Of a stretch of DNA of 64,000 bases, positions 1 to 9,712 are shown piece by piece. The notes under the pieces were generated by a model. The model saw only the letters and a program-made list of their open reading frames with translations. It searched no databases and had not been told where the DNA came from. The stretch's first letter is position 1. Each line of letters begins with the position of its first letter. Position numbers and translations under genes: made by a program. The stretch is from an uncultured Lachnospiraceae bacterium (GTDB lineage: Bacteria; Bacillota; Clostridia; Lachnospirales; Lachnospiraceae): contig CAJTVQ010000019.1 of assembly GCA_910579935.1 (NCBI GenBank), positions 4,012-68,011 of the forward strand, written 5' to 3'.

Positions 1-972
1 CAGAACAATCTCATTGATATTAAAGACCGCAGGCAGGATGGCTGCCTTAAACAGCGTCCTGTCCTTTTTGTTTTTCCGGAAACAGAGGGCTGCCAGCAGG
101 CAAAGCGTGGAACCGCTTCCGCCCATCAATGTAAACACATCCAGAAAAGTCTTCGTAAACATGGGAATATTTCCCGAAACCATACCGTCTGTAAATGCTT
201 TTTCAAACATTTCCGTAGATACGATATGGAGCATATCGCTGCCGTGTATCCCAAAAAACCATAAAGTCTGCGAAAGGAAAATATATACCGCTGCGCCAGG
301 CCCTCCTGTCCCGATGACCTGAAACAGCCTCACCAGCATCCGCGAACCGATGTTCTGCAGGTTTGTTTCCACACCGCAAAGCGCCAGCGTCAGCCGCAGC
401 AGGGCCCAAAGCAGGACAACGCACACAATGGGCAGTATTGCCTCTACCGTATTGCGGAAATCCACATCTACCCCTGCCTGATACTTATTCCGGATATACC
501 GCTTATATACCTTCCGTACATTCCGAAAAACCGCACAGCTTAGGATTGTGATCAGAATACCCGTAAACAGCCAGGTGGCTTCAAACACCGAATAGGAAAT
601 CCCTCCGTCTCCTTCCTGTACAAAAACCATATAGGAAACAAGGCTGGTCAACATGTAAAAGCCCGGTTCTGTCTCATCCACCTGACAGGCATAGCTGTAA
701 CTTACGGTCAGGATCACAAATAATGTAACCGATCCCATGGAGGCATTATATACCCACAAAATTGCCTGATATACCATGCCGCTCCCCACTTCCCGTATCC
801 ACATCTGATATGCCTCTACCGGAAAAGAAGTCATCAGTACACAGAAAGAACCGAGAATAAAAAACGGGATGCAAAGAACTAGTCCTCTCCGCAGGGCTAT
901 TATGAAGTCATTGTTTTCCATCCGTTCTGCCAAATTCGTCTTATCTTTTTTCTCTTGCTTTACTTCGTCCAT
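1..972 (-). CDS. PTS EIIC domain membrane protein (3' end outside window)
   Basis: This open frame runs off the left edge of the window. It starts at an ATG at 972 (MDEVKQEKK) and reads about 324 codons without a stop. It encodes a polytopic membrane protein with many hydrophobic segments. The segment WFFGIHGSD, about residue 240, and FNINEIV at the visible end match the conserved signatures of the lactose/cellobiose-type PTS EIIC family, which forms the sugar-translocating channel of a phosphotransferase permease. No EIIA or EIIB domain is visible in the part seen. In Clostridia some EIIC domains of this type are fused to an EAL phosphodiesterase domain. That possibility cannot be tested here, but a GGDEF/EAL gene lies 4 kb upstream on the same strand. 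The EIIC family call is solid; substrate and full length are unknown. Confidence 0.8.
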   Translation of the reverse strand, partial: MDEVKQEKKDKTNLAERMENNDFIIALRRGLVLCIPFFILGSFCVLMTSFPVEAYQMWIREVGSGMVYQAILWVYNASMGSVTLFVILTVSYSYACQVDETEPGFYMLTSLVSYMVFVQEGDGGISYSVFEATWLFTGILITILSCAVFRNVRKVYKRYIRNKYQAGVDVDFRNTVEAILPIVCVVLLWALLRLTLALCGVETNLQNIGSRMLVRLFQVIGTGGPGAAVYIFLSQTLWFFGIHGSDMLHIVSTEMFEKAFTDGMVSGNIPMFTKTFLDVFTLMGGSGSTLCLLAALCFRKNKKDRTLFKAAILPAVFNINEIVL

Positions 973-1016
973 ACTTTATATTCCATCACTGATTGTCATA
1001 ACATCCGTATGACTGA

Positions 1017-1688
1017 TTATTGGTTTTCCTTTGTCACAATATTTTCTTTATCTTTATAGATACTGTTCGGAGGAATATAACCTCTTACGCAGGAAGTGGG
1101 ATATACATTCGACCTTCTTCCGATTACCGTTCCCGGATTCAGTACGGAATTACATCCGACTTCCACTTCGTCCCCCAGCATGGTGCCGAATTTCTTCAGT
1201 CCGGTCTCATAACATTCCGTTCCCGCCTTTACCACTACCAGCGTCTTGTCACTCTTTACATTGGAAGTGATGGAGCCTGCCCCCATATGCGCCTTGTAGC
1301 CCAGTATACTGTCGCCCACATAATTGTAATGCGGCACCTGCACTTTATTAAAAAGAACCACATTCTTCAGTTCGGTGGAATTTCCTACCACCGCACCCTT
1401 TCCTACGATGGCATTTCCCCTGATAAATGCACAATGGCGTATTTCCGCCTCTTCATCGATAATGGCCGGCCCGTTGATACAGGCGCTCGGATATACCTTT
1501 GCACTTTTGGCCACCCATACGTTTTCTCCTCTTTTTTCATAAATCTCTTCCGGCAGGCTGCTTCCCAGTTTCACGATAAAAGCCCCGATATGCGGAAGCG
1601 CTTCCCAGGGGTAGTCCGCCCCCTCCAGCAATTCTGCTGCTATGGTCTCTGACAAAGTATAAAGATTCCTGATTTTCAACTGTTCCAT
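1017..1688 (-). CDS. Left-handed beta-helix (hexapeptide repeat) transferase, UDP-GlcNAc pyrophosphorylase-like C-terminal domain
   Basis: The protein is about 223 residues. After an alpha-helical N-terminus of about 60 residues it shows hexapeptide-type repeats typical of left-handed beta-helix acyl/nucleotidyltransferases (for example VYPSACINGPAIIDEEAEI, about residues 65-85, and the C-terminal GTVIGRRSNVYP). The composition resembles the GlmU C-terminal half, but no nucleotidyltransferase N-domain is present. The substrate is therefore unknown. The start is placed at ATG 1688, preceded by AGGAGG at good spacing; a longer reading from TTG at 1718 would overlap the topB stop codon. It sits 26 nt downstream of topB and is probably cotranscribed. 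Confidence 0.75.
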   Translation of the reverse strand: MEQLKIRNLYTLSETIAAELLEGADYPWEALPHIGAFIVKLGSSLPEEIYEKRGENVWVAKSAKVYPSACINGPAIIDEEAEIRHCAFIRGNAIVGKGAVVGNSTELKNVVLFNKVQVPHYNYVGDSILGYKAHMGAGSITSNVKSDKTLVVVKAGTECYETGLKKFGTMLGDEVEVGCNSVLNPGTVIGRRSNVYPTSCVRGYIPPNSIYKDKENIVTKENQ

Positions 1689-1714
1689 TTCTTTCTCCTC
1701 CTGACTTTTATTAA

Positions 1715-3796
1715 TCAACCCGTTCCCTTCGTCTGTCTGTAATTTTTCGCCGCGTCCTCAAACCGCTGATATAAAAATGCCTGATTTCCCATCTGTTTTA
1801 CAATGTTGGTCCGTCTGGACACAAAATCATCCAGCTTGCGCATGTATTCTTCTTCGGTGATATTCCCTTCCGCCACCAGCGTCAGTCCTTTCTCCCAGCT
1901 TGCGGTAAGCGCCGGATCCAGCAGCGGTTTTATGGAGCCCGCTACCACCTCGTAAACCATTTCTCCCATCAGGGTCGGCGTAATGATCTGGGTTTTCTTA
2001 TTCAGTGCAAGATATTGAATATTCACCAGCTTTTTCAATATTTCTGCCCTTGTGGCGGAAGTCCCGATGCCGCTGCCCTTAATCTGCGCTCTCAGCTCTT
2101 CATCCTCTATGAACTGTCCTGCGTTTTCCATGGTCAGAATCATCGTTCCCGAATTGTAGCGCTTCGGCGGAGAGGTTTCCCCCTCCTTGATATCCAGCCG
2201 CTTTAAAAGAAGCGTTTCCCCCTTCTTCAGCCGCTGCACCATGGCGATGAACTCCGGGTCCTTTGTATTCGCAGTCCCCTCATCCGGATTTCCGTCTTCC
2301 CCTCCGTCTTTCCCTTCCGCTCCGTCTTTTTCATTATATGCCCTGTTTGACCCCCGGTTTTCCTCCTTTTTCTTTGCAAAAGAATATTCCACAACTTTCA
2401 GATATCCCTCTTCTTCCAAAACCTTAAAACCGGTAAAAAACTTTTCATCTTTCAAAGCGGCTGTCAGTGAAATCTTCCGGTATACTGCCGCCGGATAAAA
2501 AATGCTTAAAAAACGTCTGGCAATGAGTTCATATACTTTCGCTGCCGTAGGATTCAGTCCGCCTAAACCATTCAGTCCCTGCCCGGTAGGAATAATGGCA
2601 TAGTGATCGGTAATCTGCTTATCATTCACATATCTCGTCTTCGCGATATTCTTATGAAAACCGCCGGACAGAATTTCATCTGCAAAAGGAGCCGCCGGCG
2701 CATATCCCCGCAGACCGCCGATATTCTTCTGAATCTCCTTTGCAACCGCCGTAGACAATACTCTCGCATCGGTCCTCGGATAAGTCGTCATCTTTTTTTC
2801 ATATAATTCCTGTACGATGCGCAGCGTTTCATCCGGACTGATCTTAAAGTATTTGGAGCAGTCATTCTGCAGTTCCGCCAGATTATATAAAAGAGGCGGA
2901 TTCTTTGTTTCCTTTTTCTTCTCAATGGCTTCCACCACCGGAACCGCTTCCGGTTCCTCCAACAGATGGGCGATCAGCTCCTCCGCTGTCTTCTTCTCTT
3001 TAAATCCGTTTTCTTTGTACAAAAAAGGCGAATTATAATATTTAGTTCCTTCTACCGATTTCCACTCACAGTCAAAAACCTTTCCGTCCGCTTCCACACC
3101 CGCCACTACACGATAAAACGGAGTCTTCACAAACTCCCGGATTTCCCGCTCCCTGTTTACTACCATTCCAAGCACGCAGGTCATCACCCTGCCTACCGAA
3201 ACTACCGCCCGCTCCGCCTTCAAATAGGACTTTATGGAATCCCCGTACTTCAGTGTAAGCACGCGGGAAAAGTTAATTCCCATCAGATAATCTTCTTTTG
3301 CCCTCAAATATGCGGCAGAACACAGGTTATCATAATCGGACAGATCCTTCGCTTCCCTTATTCCGCGCAGAATTTCCTCTTCCGTCTGGGAATCGATCCA
3401 GACACGCCTCCGCTGCTTTCCCGTCACATGGGCCTGCTGTTCCACCAGACGGTAAATATATTCGCCTTCCCGTCCTGAGTCCGTACAGACATATATCGTC
3501 TCCACATCCGCCCGGTTCAGCAGTCCGCTGACGATCTCAAACTGCTTCTTTACATTTTCAATGACTTCGTATTTGAACTGCTTTGGAATAAAAGGCAGTG
3601 TCGCCAGCGACCAGCGCTTGTATTTTGCATCATATACTTCCGGATAACTCATCGTTACCAGATGCCCCACGCACCATGTAACCACCGCCTCCTCCGACTC
3701 CATGTAACCGTCCCGGCTGCTCATATTCAGTTTTAACGCTTTTGCGAATTCCCTTGCCACACTGGGCTTTTCTGCAATAAATAAGTTTTTTCCCAT
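1715..3796 (-). CDS. topB: DNA topoisomerase III
   Basis: Type IA topoisomerase of 693 residues that relaxes or decatenates DNA through a transient 5'-phosphotyrosine. The N-terminal TOPRIM domain begins with FIAEKPSVARE and carries the CTDSGREGEYI motif (about residues 103-115). The active-site tyrosine lies in TTYPRTDARVLS, about residue 340. The length agrees with the Firmicute TopB family. An acidic, low-complexity insert (about residues 480-515, rich in E, G, N, D) interrupts the C-terminal half. No C-terminal zinc ribbon is seen. It lies 18 nt downstream of the ATPase gene and 26 nt upstream of the beta-helix gene, so it is part of a long minus-strand run. Confidence 0.95.
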   Translation of the reverse strand: MGKNLFIAEKPSVAREFAKALKLNMSSRDGYMESEEAVVTWCVGHLVTMSYPEVYDAKYKRWSLATLPFIPKQFKYEVIENVKKQFEIVSGLLNRADVETIYVCTDSGREGEYIYRLVEQQAHVTGKQRRRVWIDSQTEEEILRGIREAKDLSDYDNLCSAAYLRAKEDYLMGINFSRVLTLKYGDSIKSYLKAERAVVSVGRVMTCVLGMVVNREREIREFVKTPFYRVVAGVEADGKVFDCEWKSVEGTKYYNSPFLYKENGFKEKKTAEELIAHLLEEPEAVPVVEAIEKKKETKNPPLLYNLAELQNDCSKYFKISPDETLRIVQELYEKKMTTYPRTDARVLSTAVAKEIQKNIGGLRGYAPAAPFADEILSGGFHKNIAKTRYVNDKQITDHYAIIPTGQGLNGLGGLNPTAAKVYELIARRFLSIFYPAAVYRKISLTAALKDEKFFTGFKVLEEEGYLKVVEYSFAKKKEENRGSNRAYNEKDGAEGKDGGEDGNPDEGTANTKDPEFIAMVQRLKKGETLLLKRLDIKEGETSPPKRYNSGTMILTMENAGQFIEDEELRAQIKGSGIGTSATRAEILKKLVNIQYLALNKKTQIITPTLMGEMVYEVVAGSIKPLLDPALTASWEKGLTLVAEGNITEEEYMRKLDDFVSRRTNIVKQMGNQAFLYQRFEDAAKNYRQTKGTG

Positions 3797-3814
3797 CCGT
3801 GCTCCGCTTTCGGT

Positions 3815-5143
3815 TTATAATTCCCTTATATCGATTAATGTAAGATTCCCGCTTTCCTCCGCCGCCCGTACGATACGCTCGTCAAACAGCTCGGCATAAA
3901 GCCAGATATGATCCGCCTGGAATCCTGCCTTTCCCGCCGTTTCCAGCAAGTTCAGGTAAGCTTCATAGTCCATCCCCATGCGGCTGACCCGGCATAGCCC
4001 CAGCAGCGTCTTCCCTGCCTCATCCTGCACCACGATATCAATATTTCCCGTTTTTCCGAACCAGCTTCCGATATGTTCCGCGTTCACCGGCAGCCTGCCG
4101 CATTCCATTTGTGCCTTCACATGCTGCATACAGATTTTGCGGAACGCATCCTCCATGTACCTGTCCCGGTCCGGCAGAATATAAGTATTGTAGTACCGTT
4201 CCGGCGACATGCGAAACAATCGGTCCGCACCGCCGTACAAATAAGTGTAATAAAATTTTACCAGACTGCTGCTGATCCGGTATATCCCCTTTTTCGCGCC
4301 ATTCCTGCCGCCCTTCCCCTCCTGTCCGGAAGGCTCTACGGAAAATACCTTTTCCACCAGATTCATTTCGATCAGATTTCCCAGATATACACTGAGTTTT
4401 GCCCTCGAAAAACCGGTATACAGATATAATTCGTTCAGCTTTTCTTTCCCCGATGCCAAAGCTGCAAGGATGGTATTGTATACGGCAGGTTCACGAAGTT
4501 CCTCCGAAGTCAGGTTTTCCGCCGCCTGATAGAGGCTCCCCGACTCCTTCAGCATCGTCCGGCAGACATTCTCCTTTACGGAACTGCCGCTTAAAAAACA
4601 CTGCCACCAGCCCGCGGAGCCGCCCAGCATGGCATATACCTCCATGCACTGGCGGACTGAATATGCCGGAAAAAACTCCCGCAGGTACCGGAATTCCAAT
4701 TCCTTTATTTTAAAAACATCCGCAATCCTGCGTGCTTCCTTTCCGATTTTGGAAACCATGCTGTTTTCCACCCAGCTGATGCCGGAACTGACAAAAATCA
4801 CCAGTTGTTCCTGCTTCCCGCCGCACGCTCCATACAGTCCGAACAAGGCATCCGCCACCGCTTTTCCGGAACGGACCATGCGCTGGAACTCTTCCACGAT
4901 TATTACCTGTTTGTCCTTGGAAGTATCCCCTTCCCATTCCGACAGCCTTTGTATCTGTTCCAACTGTTCTTTTTCGGAACAAGCCCTTGCCATATGGTAA
5001 TGGCAGGGCTTGCCTCTTGTAAATTCACGCAGGATTGCGCTTTTCCCTATGTATTTCTGTCCGTAAAGTATCAAAAGATGGCTTCCGTCCTTCTCATAAT
5101 ACCCTTTCAAATACTCCAGCTCAGCCGCTCGTCCTGTTAACAT
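3815..5143 (-). CDS. ATP-binding protein, archaeal-type ATPase / DUF234 family
   Basis: 442-residue P-loop protein. The Walker A motif is GQKYIGKS (about residues 28-35) and a Walker B-like stretch VIIVEEF lies near residue 82. The layout fits the ATPase_2 domain followed by a winged helix and a C-terminal DUF234 nuclease-like region. The VQDEAGKTLLGLCRV segment near residue 375 resembles part of a PD-(D/E)XK core (D...G..L.G). Such proteins are common in anaerobes and archaea and have no settled function. It lies 21 nt downstream of the GGDEF/EAL gene and 18 nt upstream of topB. The family call is fairly firm; the role is unknown. Confidence 0.75.
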   Translation of the reverse strand: MLTGRAAELEYLKGYYEKDGSHLLILYGQKYIGKSAILREFTRGKPCHYHMARACSEKEQLEQIQRLSEWEGDTSKDKQVIIVEEFQRMVRSGKAVADALFGLYGACGGKQEQLVIFVSSGISWVENSMVSKIGKEARRIADVFKIKELEFRYLREFFPAYSVRQCMEVYAMLGGSAGWWQCFLSGSSVKENVCRTMLKESGSLYQAAENLTSEELREPAVYNTILAALASGKEKLNELYLYTGFSRAKLSVYLGNLIEMNLVEKVFSVEPSGQEGKGGRNGAKKGIYRISSSLVKFYYTYLYGGADRLFRMSPERYYNTYILPDRDRYMEDAFRKICMQHVKAQMECGRLPVNAEHIGSWFGKTGNIDIVVQDEAGKTLLGLCRVSRMGMDYEAYLNLLETAGKAGFQADHIWLYAELFDERIVRAAEESGNLTLIDIREL

Positions 5144-5164
5144 GTCTGCCTCTGAATCTGCTCT

Positions 5165-6898
5165 TTAAACAGCCGTTTTCTTTAACAATTCCTCTACTTC
5201 ATGGGACGGCATCGGCTTTCCCAGGAAATAACCCTGAATATTGTCACATTCTATGGACCTTAAATATTCAAACTGTTCTTTTGTTTCCACACCTTCTGCC
5301 ACCGTTTCATATCCCAGTTTCTTCACCATATAAACAATGGATTCCGTAATGATTTTTGTATTATTATCCGAAATTACCGTATCAATAAAAGATTTGTCGA
5401 TTTTGAGCGTGTTGATCGGAAGCCCCTTCAGATAAGAAAGGGAAGAATATCCCGTTCCGAAATCATCCAGCGAAATCTTAAATCCATAATCTTTCAGAAT
5501 CAGCAGCTTATTCGTGACTTCCACAAAATCATCGATCAGAACACTCTCCGTGATTTCCAGTTCCACCATGGAAGGATCCACTTCGTATTTTTCCAAAGTC
5601 TCCATCAGCTTACTGATAAAATCGGGCCGTTTATACTGAATGGCCGATACGTTGATGGAAAGAATGAGGGAAGAATGATATTTTTTCTTCCAGTCGGCAT
5701 AAATGCGAATGCTCTCTTCGATCACCCATGTTCCGATCGGAACGATCGCCCCGTTCTTTTCCGCAATCGGTATGAATACCGAAGGGCTGATCATCCGTCC
5801 GTCGTCGCCTTTCCAGCGAAGCAATGCCTCCACGCCGCGCAGCGTCCGGTCGCTGGCATGATACTGGGGCTGGAAATACATGACAAAGTTCTCATTGAAA
5901 GCAACTTCCTTGAGTTTATTCCCGATCATCACATTCTGCAGGAAATCATCCAGGATCGGGGCGTCGAAATACTGCAGATTGTCCTTTCCGGAACTCTTTG
6001 CCTTGAACATAACGATTTCTGCACAGTTGATCAGCTCCAATGCTGCCTGTGCGGCTTCCGGATACTCTGCAATGCCGACGCTCACGGAAATGACGAATTC
6101 CTGCCCGTTGCTCAGAATAAACGGCTTCTGCAGCCTCTCCCGTATCGTCTGATATATATGCTCTACACTACTCTCACCGCAGGGGTCATAGATACCGATG
6201 GAATAGACGTCGCTGTTAAATCGGGAAACGATAACCCGCTCGCCGCGGTATGTCCCAAGAAACTGGCCAAACTGCTGGACTACTTCATCCCCTACGATAA
6301 TTCCCAATCCATCGTTTATCCTTCGGAAATCGTCTATATCCAAAAACATGACGGCAACCTTTTTCTGGTTTTCCTGTGCCTTTTGGATAAATTCTCCCAA
6401 AAGACGCACAAAATAATTCCGGTTGTACAATCCCGTCAGCATATCATAATAAGCCATATAGGTCAGTTCTTCATCCTGGGCTTTAAATTTCGTAATATCC
6501 TTAAAACGGATGACTTTTTCTTTCGGCCGTCCTTCCGTATCATACTTTACCGTGGCCTCACATTCCATCCATCGCTTGCCGCCCTTTAACGCCGCAACCA
6601 TGCTGTCATTGACCAGTCCCCTGCGTTCCGTAAATAAAAGTTCCTGAAGGGAAAAGATATACGGTTCCTCCACACAGTCATAAATCTTTTCAAAATCCTC
6701 CCTGCACTTTATCTCTATGTCAAAAAAGGAACTCCAATTTGCCAGTGTCCTTATCATCCCGGAAGCAAAATTGTAATACAGAAAAGCACTGCTGGAAGTA
6801 TTGCATATCATCCGAAACATCTTCTCATCACTGCTTACTGCCGGACTCTGCTCCTGCTTCCGTTCCTCCCGCTCCTTTACTCCGCCCATCCGATCCAT
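5165..6898 (-). CDS. Cyclic-di-GMP phosphodiesterase with degenerate GGDEF and intact EAL domain
   Basis: A PAS-like N-terminal region of about 130 residues is followed by GGDEF and EAL domains. In the GGDEF domain the metal-binding FLDIDDF is kept, but the GG(D/E)EF signature is replaced by FNSDVY, so cyclase activity is unlikely. The EAL domain keeps the expected catalytic residues: GVEALLRW, LSINVS, LEITES, LDDFGTGYSSL, KIDKSFID, VAEGVET and QGYFLGKP. It should therefore hydrolyse c-di-GMP, with the GGDEF part perhaps sensing GTP. No membrane segment is seen. The start is uncertain: ATG 6898 or 6889 are used here as plausible; a TTG at 6988 would overlap asd. Its neighbours suggest cotranscription with asd and the ATPase gene. 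Confidence 0.85.
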   Translation of the reverse strand: MDRMGGVKEREERKQEQSPAVSSDEKMFRMICNTSSSAFLYYNFASGMIRTLANWSSFFDIEIKCREDFEKIYDCVEEPYIFSLQELLFTERRGLVNDSMVAALKGGKRWMECEATVKYDTEGRPKEKVIRFKDITKFKAQDEELTYMAYYDMLTGLYNRNYFVRLLGEFIQKAQENQKKVAVMFLDIDDFRRINDGLGIIVGDEVVQQFGQFLGTYRGERVIVSRFNSDVYSIGIYDPCGESSVEHIYQTIRERLQKPFILSNGQEFVISVSVGIAEYPEAAQAALELINCAEIVMFKAKSSGKDNLQYFDAPILDDFLQNVMIGNKLKEVAFNENFVMYFQPQYHASDRTLRGVEALLRWKGDDGRMISPSVFIPIAEKNGAIVPIGTWVIEESIRIYADWKKKYHSSLILSINVSAIQYKRPDFISKLMETLEKYEVDPSMVELEITESVLIDDFVEVTNKLLILKDYGFKISLDDFGTGYSSLSYLKGLPINTLKIDKSFIDTVISDNNTKIITESIVYMVKKLGYETVAEGVETKEQFEYLRSIECDNIQGYFLGKPMPSHEVEELLKKTAV

Positions 6899-6962
6899 CC
6901 TTCCCAATCTGTAAAACGTTTGCCCGCTCTTTCCTTTCCCCAGCGGCGGGTATTCCTGTTTC

Positions 6963-8060
6963 TTACGGTGTTTCCGGTTTCTTTGCAATATATCCCTGCG
7001 CTTTCAGCAATTCCGCACAAAGCACCGCGCCCCCGGCCGCACCGCGGACCGTATTATGTGACAATCCCACAAATTTCCAATCGTACACGGTGTCTTCCCG
7101 CAGACGTCCCACACTGATGCCCATACCGTTTTCATAATCCACATCCATGGTTACCTGGGGACGGTTATCCTCTTCCAGATACCGGATAAACTGCTTCGGC
7201 GCGCTGGGCAGCTGCAATTCCTGGGGAACCCCTTTGAAATTCACCAGCTTACCGATCAGCTGTTCCTTCTCTGCTTTTTTCCGGAACTTGACAAATACCG
7301 CAGCCGTATGCCCGTTGAGAACGGGAACCCGGATACACTGGCAGGTGATCACCGGTGACTGCGCCGGAACGATCACGCCGTCCTGAATCTCTCCCCATAT
7401 CCTCAGCGGTTCTTTCTCGCTCTTCTCTTCCTCGCCGCCGATATAGGGAATGATATTCCCTTCCATCTCCGGCCAGTCCTTAAAGGTCTTGCCCGCTCCC
7501 GAAATCGCCTGATAAGTGGTGGCAACCACTTCATAGGGTTCAAATTCCTTCCATGCGGTAAGCACCGGAGCATAGCTCTGAATGGAACAGTTCGGCTTCA
7601 CTGCCACGAACCCTCTTTCCGTTCCCAGTCTCTTTTTCTGAAACTCTATCACCTTCATATGTTCCGGATTGATCTCCGGAACCACCATCGGCACATCCGG
7701 CGTCCATCTGTGGGCGCTGTTATTGGAAACCACGGGTGTTTCGGTTTTTGCATACTCCTCTTCGATCTTCTTTATTTCCTCTTTCGTCATATCCACCGCG
7801 CTGAATACAAAATCAACTTTGGACGCTACGTTCTCCACTTCATTGACATTCATGACCACAAGCTTTTTCACCGCTTCCGGCATCGGGGTTGTCATCTTCC
7901 ACCTGTCTCCCACTGCCTCTTCATAAGTTTTGCCCGCGGAACGGGGGCTTGCCGCAATCGTTGTCACCTCAAACCAGGGATGATTTTCCAACAGGGAGAT
8001 AAATCTCTGCCCAACCATACCGGTTCCGCCTAAAATTCCTACTTTTAATTTACTGTCCAT
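6963..8060 (-). CDS. asd: Aspartate-semialdehyde dehydrogenase
   Basis: 365-residue NADP-dependent enzyme that makes aspartate semialdehyde from aspartyl phosphate, the branch point to lysine/diaminopimelate, threonine and methionine. The Rossmann motif GILGGTGMVGQRF opens the protein and the catalytic cysteine lies in KPNCSIQ, about residue 165. The long form and motif spacing match the archaeal/fungal-type Asd also found in Clostridia. ATG 8060 is preceded by AAGGAG. It lies 57 nt downstream of argH. Confidence 0.95.
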   Translation of the reverse strand: MDSKLKVGILGGTGMVGQRFISLLENHPWFEVTTIAASPRSAGKTYEEAVGDRWKMTTPMPEAVKKLVVMNVNEVENVASKVDFVFSAVDMTKEEIKKIEEEYAKTETPVVSNNSAHRWTPDVPMVVPEINPEHMKVIEFQKKRLGTERGFVAVKPNCSIQSYAPVLTAWKEFEPYEVVATTYQAISGAGKTFKDWPEMEGNIIPYIGGEEEKSEKEPLRIWGEIQDGVIVPAQSPVITCQCIRVPVLNGHTAAVFVKFRKKAEKEQLIGKLVNFKGVPQELQLPSAPKQFIRYLEEDNRPQVTMDVDYENGMGISVGRLREDTVYDWKFVGLSHNTVRGAAGGAVLCAELLKAQGYIAKKPETP

Positions 8061-8117
8061 CCTAACTGCTCCTTACTTTTTCATATTTAGTATATTAATC
8101 CTTCATGGAACTTTCGC

Positions 8118-9515
8118 CTATCTTTTTTCCTGCAGCCAGCTGTTTTCCAAAAACTCCCGGTTCAGCCGTACGACTTCTTTCATTGCTTCCGGCCCCGGTG
8201 CACCCACGGTCAGCCGCTTCTCCACACAGGTTTTCAGGCTGACAGCTTCATATACATCCGCCTCAAAGACCGGACTGATTTCTTTCAGTTCCTCAAGAGA
8301 AAGCGCGTCAATACAGGTATTCTTCTCTATACAGTAAAGCACCAGCCGCCCGATAATGCCGTGGGCATCCCGGAACGGCACACCTTTCCCGACCAGATAA
8401 TCCGCCGCATCCGTCGCATTGGTAAAACCGTTTATGGCGCTTGCAGCCATGACTTCCCGGTTAAATTTCATCGTTTTCAGCATTCCATTAAACAGCGCCA
8501 AACACCCCTTTACCGTATCAATGGCATCGAAAGTCAGTTCCTTGTCCTCCTGCATATCCTTGTTATATGCCAGCGGAATTCCTTTCATCGTGGTAAGAAT
8601 GGATACCAGCGCCCCATATACCCTTCCGGTCTTCCCCCTTACCAGTTCCGCAATATCGGGATTCTTCTTCTGCGGCATGATGCTGCTTCCGGTGGAATAC
8701 GCATCATCGATTTCCACAAAACGGTATTCATTGGAATTCCATATAATTATTTCTTCGCAGAAACGGCTCAAATGCATCATGACGGTAGACAGGGCTGATA
8801 AAAACTCAATCACATAATCCCGGTCCGCCACGGAATCCATACTGTTTAAAGTAGGTCCCTCAAATCCCAGCAGAGACGCCGTATACCCGCGGTCCAACGG
8901 ATAAGTCGTTCCGGCCAGCGCCCCGGAGCCGAGCGGACAGTAATTCATCCTTGCATAAATATCCTTCATCCGCAGACTGTCCCTTTTGAACATTTCAAAA
9001 TATGCCCCCAGATGATGCGCCAGTGTCAGCGGCTGCGCCTTCTGCAGATGGGTAAATCCCGGCATATAAGTCTCCAGGTTTTCTTCCATAAGCGTAAGAA
9101 GGGTATGCAGCAGTTCTTCCAGCTCCTGCGCCACATGTACGACTTCCGTCCTCGTATACAGTTTCATATCGAGCGCCACCTGGTCGTTACGGCTCCTGCC
9201 CGTATGCAGCTTTTTTCCCGCATCCCCGATTCTCTGAATCAGGTTTGCCTCCACAAAGCTGTGGATATCCTCATACTCCTCCGTAATTTCCAGTGTGCCG
9301 TTTTTCACATCTTCCCGTATGGATGCCAGTCCTTTGACTATTTCATTCTTCTCTTCTTCCGTCAAAATCCCCTGTTTTTCCAGCATTACCACATGCGCTA
9401 TGCTTCCTTCCACATCCTCTTCAAAAAATTTCCGGTCAAAAGAAATCGATGCGTTAAAATTATATACCAGCTTGTCCGTTTCCTTCGTAAAACGTCCGCC
9501 CCAAAGCTGTGCCAT
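8118..9515 (-). CDS. argH: Argininosuccinate lyase
   Basis: 465-residue fumarase/aspartase-superfamily enzyme that splits argininosuccinate into arginine and fumarate, the last step of arginine synthesis. It opens with AQLWGGRFTKETD, carries HTGRSRNDQVALD (about residue 110) and the superfamily signature GSSIMPQKKNPD (about residue 280). A longer reading upstream of ATG 9515 is rejected because GGAGG lies 8 nt before this ATG. argG is not in the window. A promoter is visible at 9553-9581. Confidence 0.96.
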   Translation of the reverse strand: MAQLWGGRFTKETDKLVYNFNASISFDRKFFEEDVEGSIAHVVMLEKQGILTEEEKNEIVKGLASIREDVKNGTLEITEEYEDIHSFVEANLIQRIGDAGKKLHTGRSRNDQVALDMKLYTRTEVVHVAQELEELLHTLLTLMEENLETYMPGFTHLQKAQPLTLAHHLGAYFEMFKRDSLRMKDIYARMNYCPLGSGALAGTTYPLDRGYTASLLGFEGPTLNSMDSVADRDYVIEFLSALSTVMMHLSRFCEEIIIWNSNEYRFVEIDDAYSTGSSIMPQKKNPDIAELVRGKTGRVYGALVSILTTMKGIPLAYNKDMQEDKELTFDAIDTVKGCLALFNGMLKTMKFNREVMAASAINGFTNATDAADYLVGKGVPFRDAHGIIGRLVLYCIEKNTCIDALSLEELKEISPVFEADVYEAVSLKTCVEKRLTVGAPGPEAMKEVVRLNREFLENSWLQEKR

Positions 9516-9552
9516 GGTATTTTTCCTCCAAATATTTGACATTCTGATTTTG

Positions 9553-9581
9553 ATACTAACATATTTGGAAATGTTTTTCAA
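9553..9581 (-). promoter_or_regulatory. Putative sigma-A promoter of argH
   Basis: On the minus strand, TTGAAA and TAGTAT are separated by exactly 17 nt, about 40 nt upstream of the argH start codon. It was found by eye. Confidence 0.55.
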
Positions 9582-9639
9582 TCATTTTAAGGACTTTGCT
9601 GAAATTACTGTGAAAATCCCCGATTGTTTACCAATGTTC

Positions 9640-9669
9640 CTCACATCCCTTTTTCCTGCCTCATATAAT
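9640..9669 (+). promoter_or_regulatory. Putative promoter of the two-gene ABC importer
   Basis: TATAAT at 9664-9669 lies about 43 nt before the ATG of the ATPase gene. The upstream box CTCACA is weak (4 of 6, 18-nt spacer). No riboswitch-like structure was recognised in this short divergent region. Confidence 0.4.
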
Positions 9670-9712
9670 AAGGTATATTCTGAACAGGAATCATCCCAAC
9701 AGGAGGAATCTT

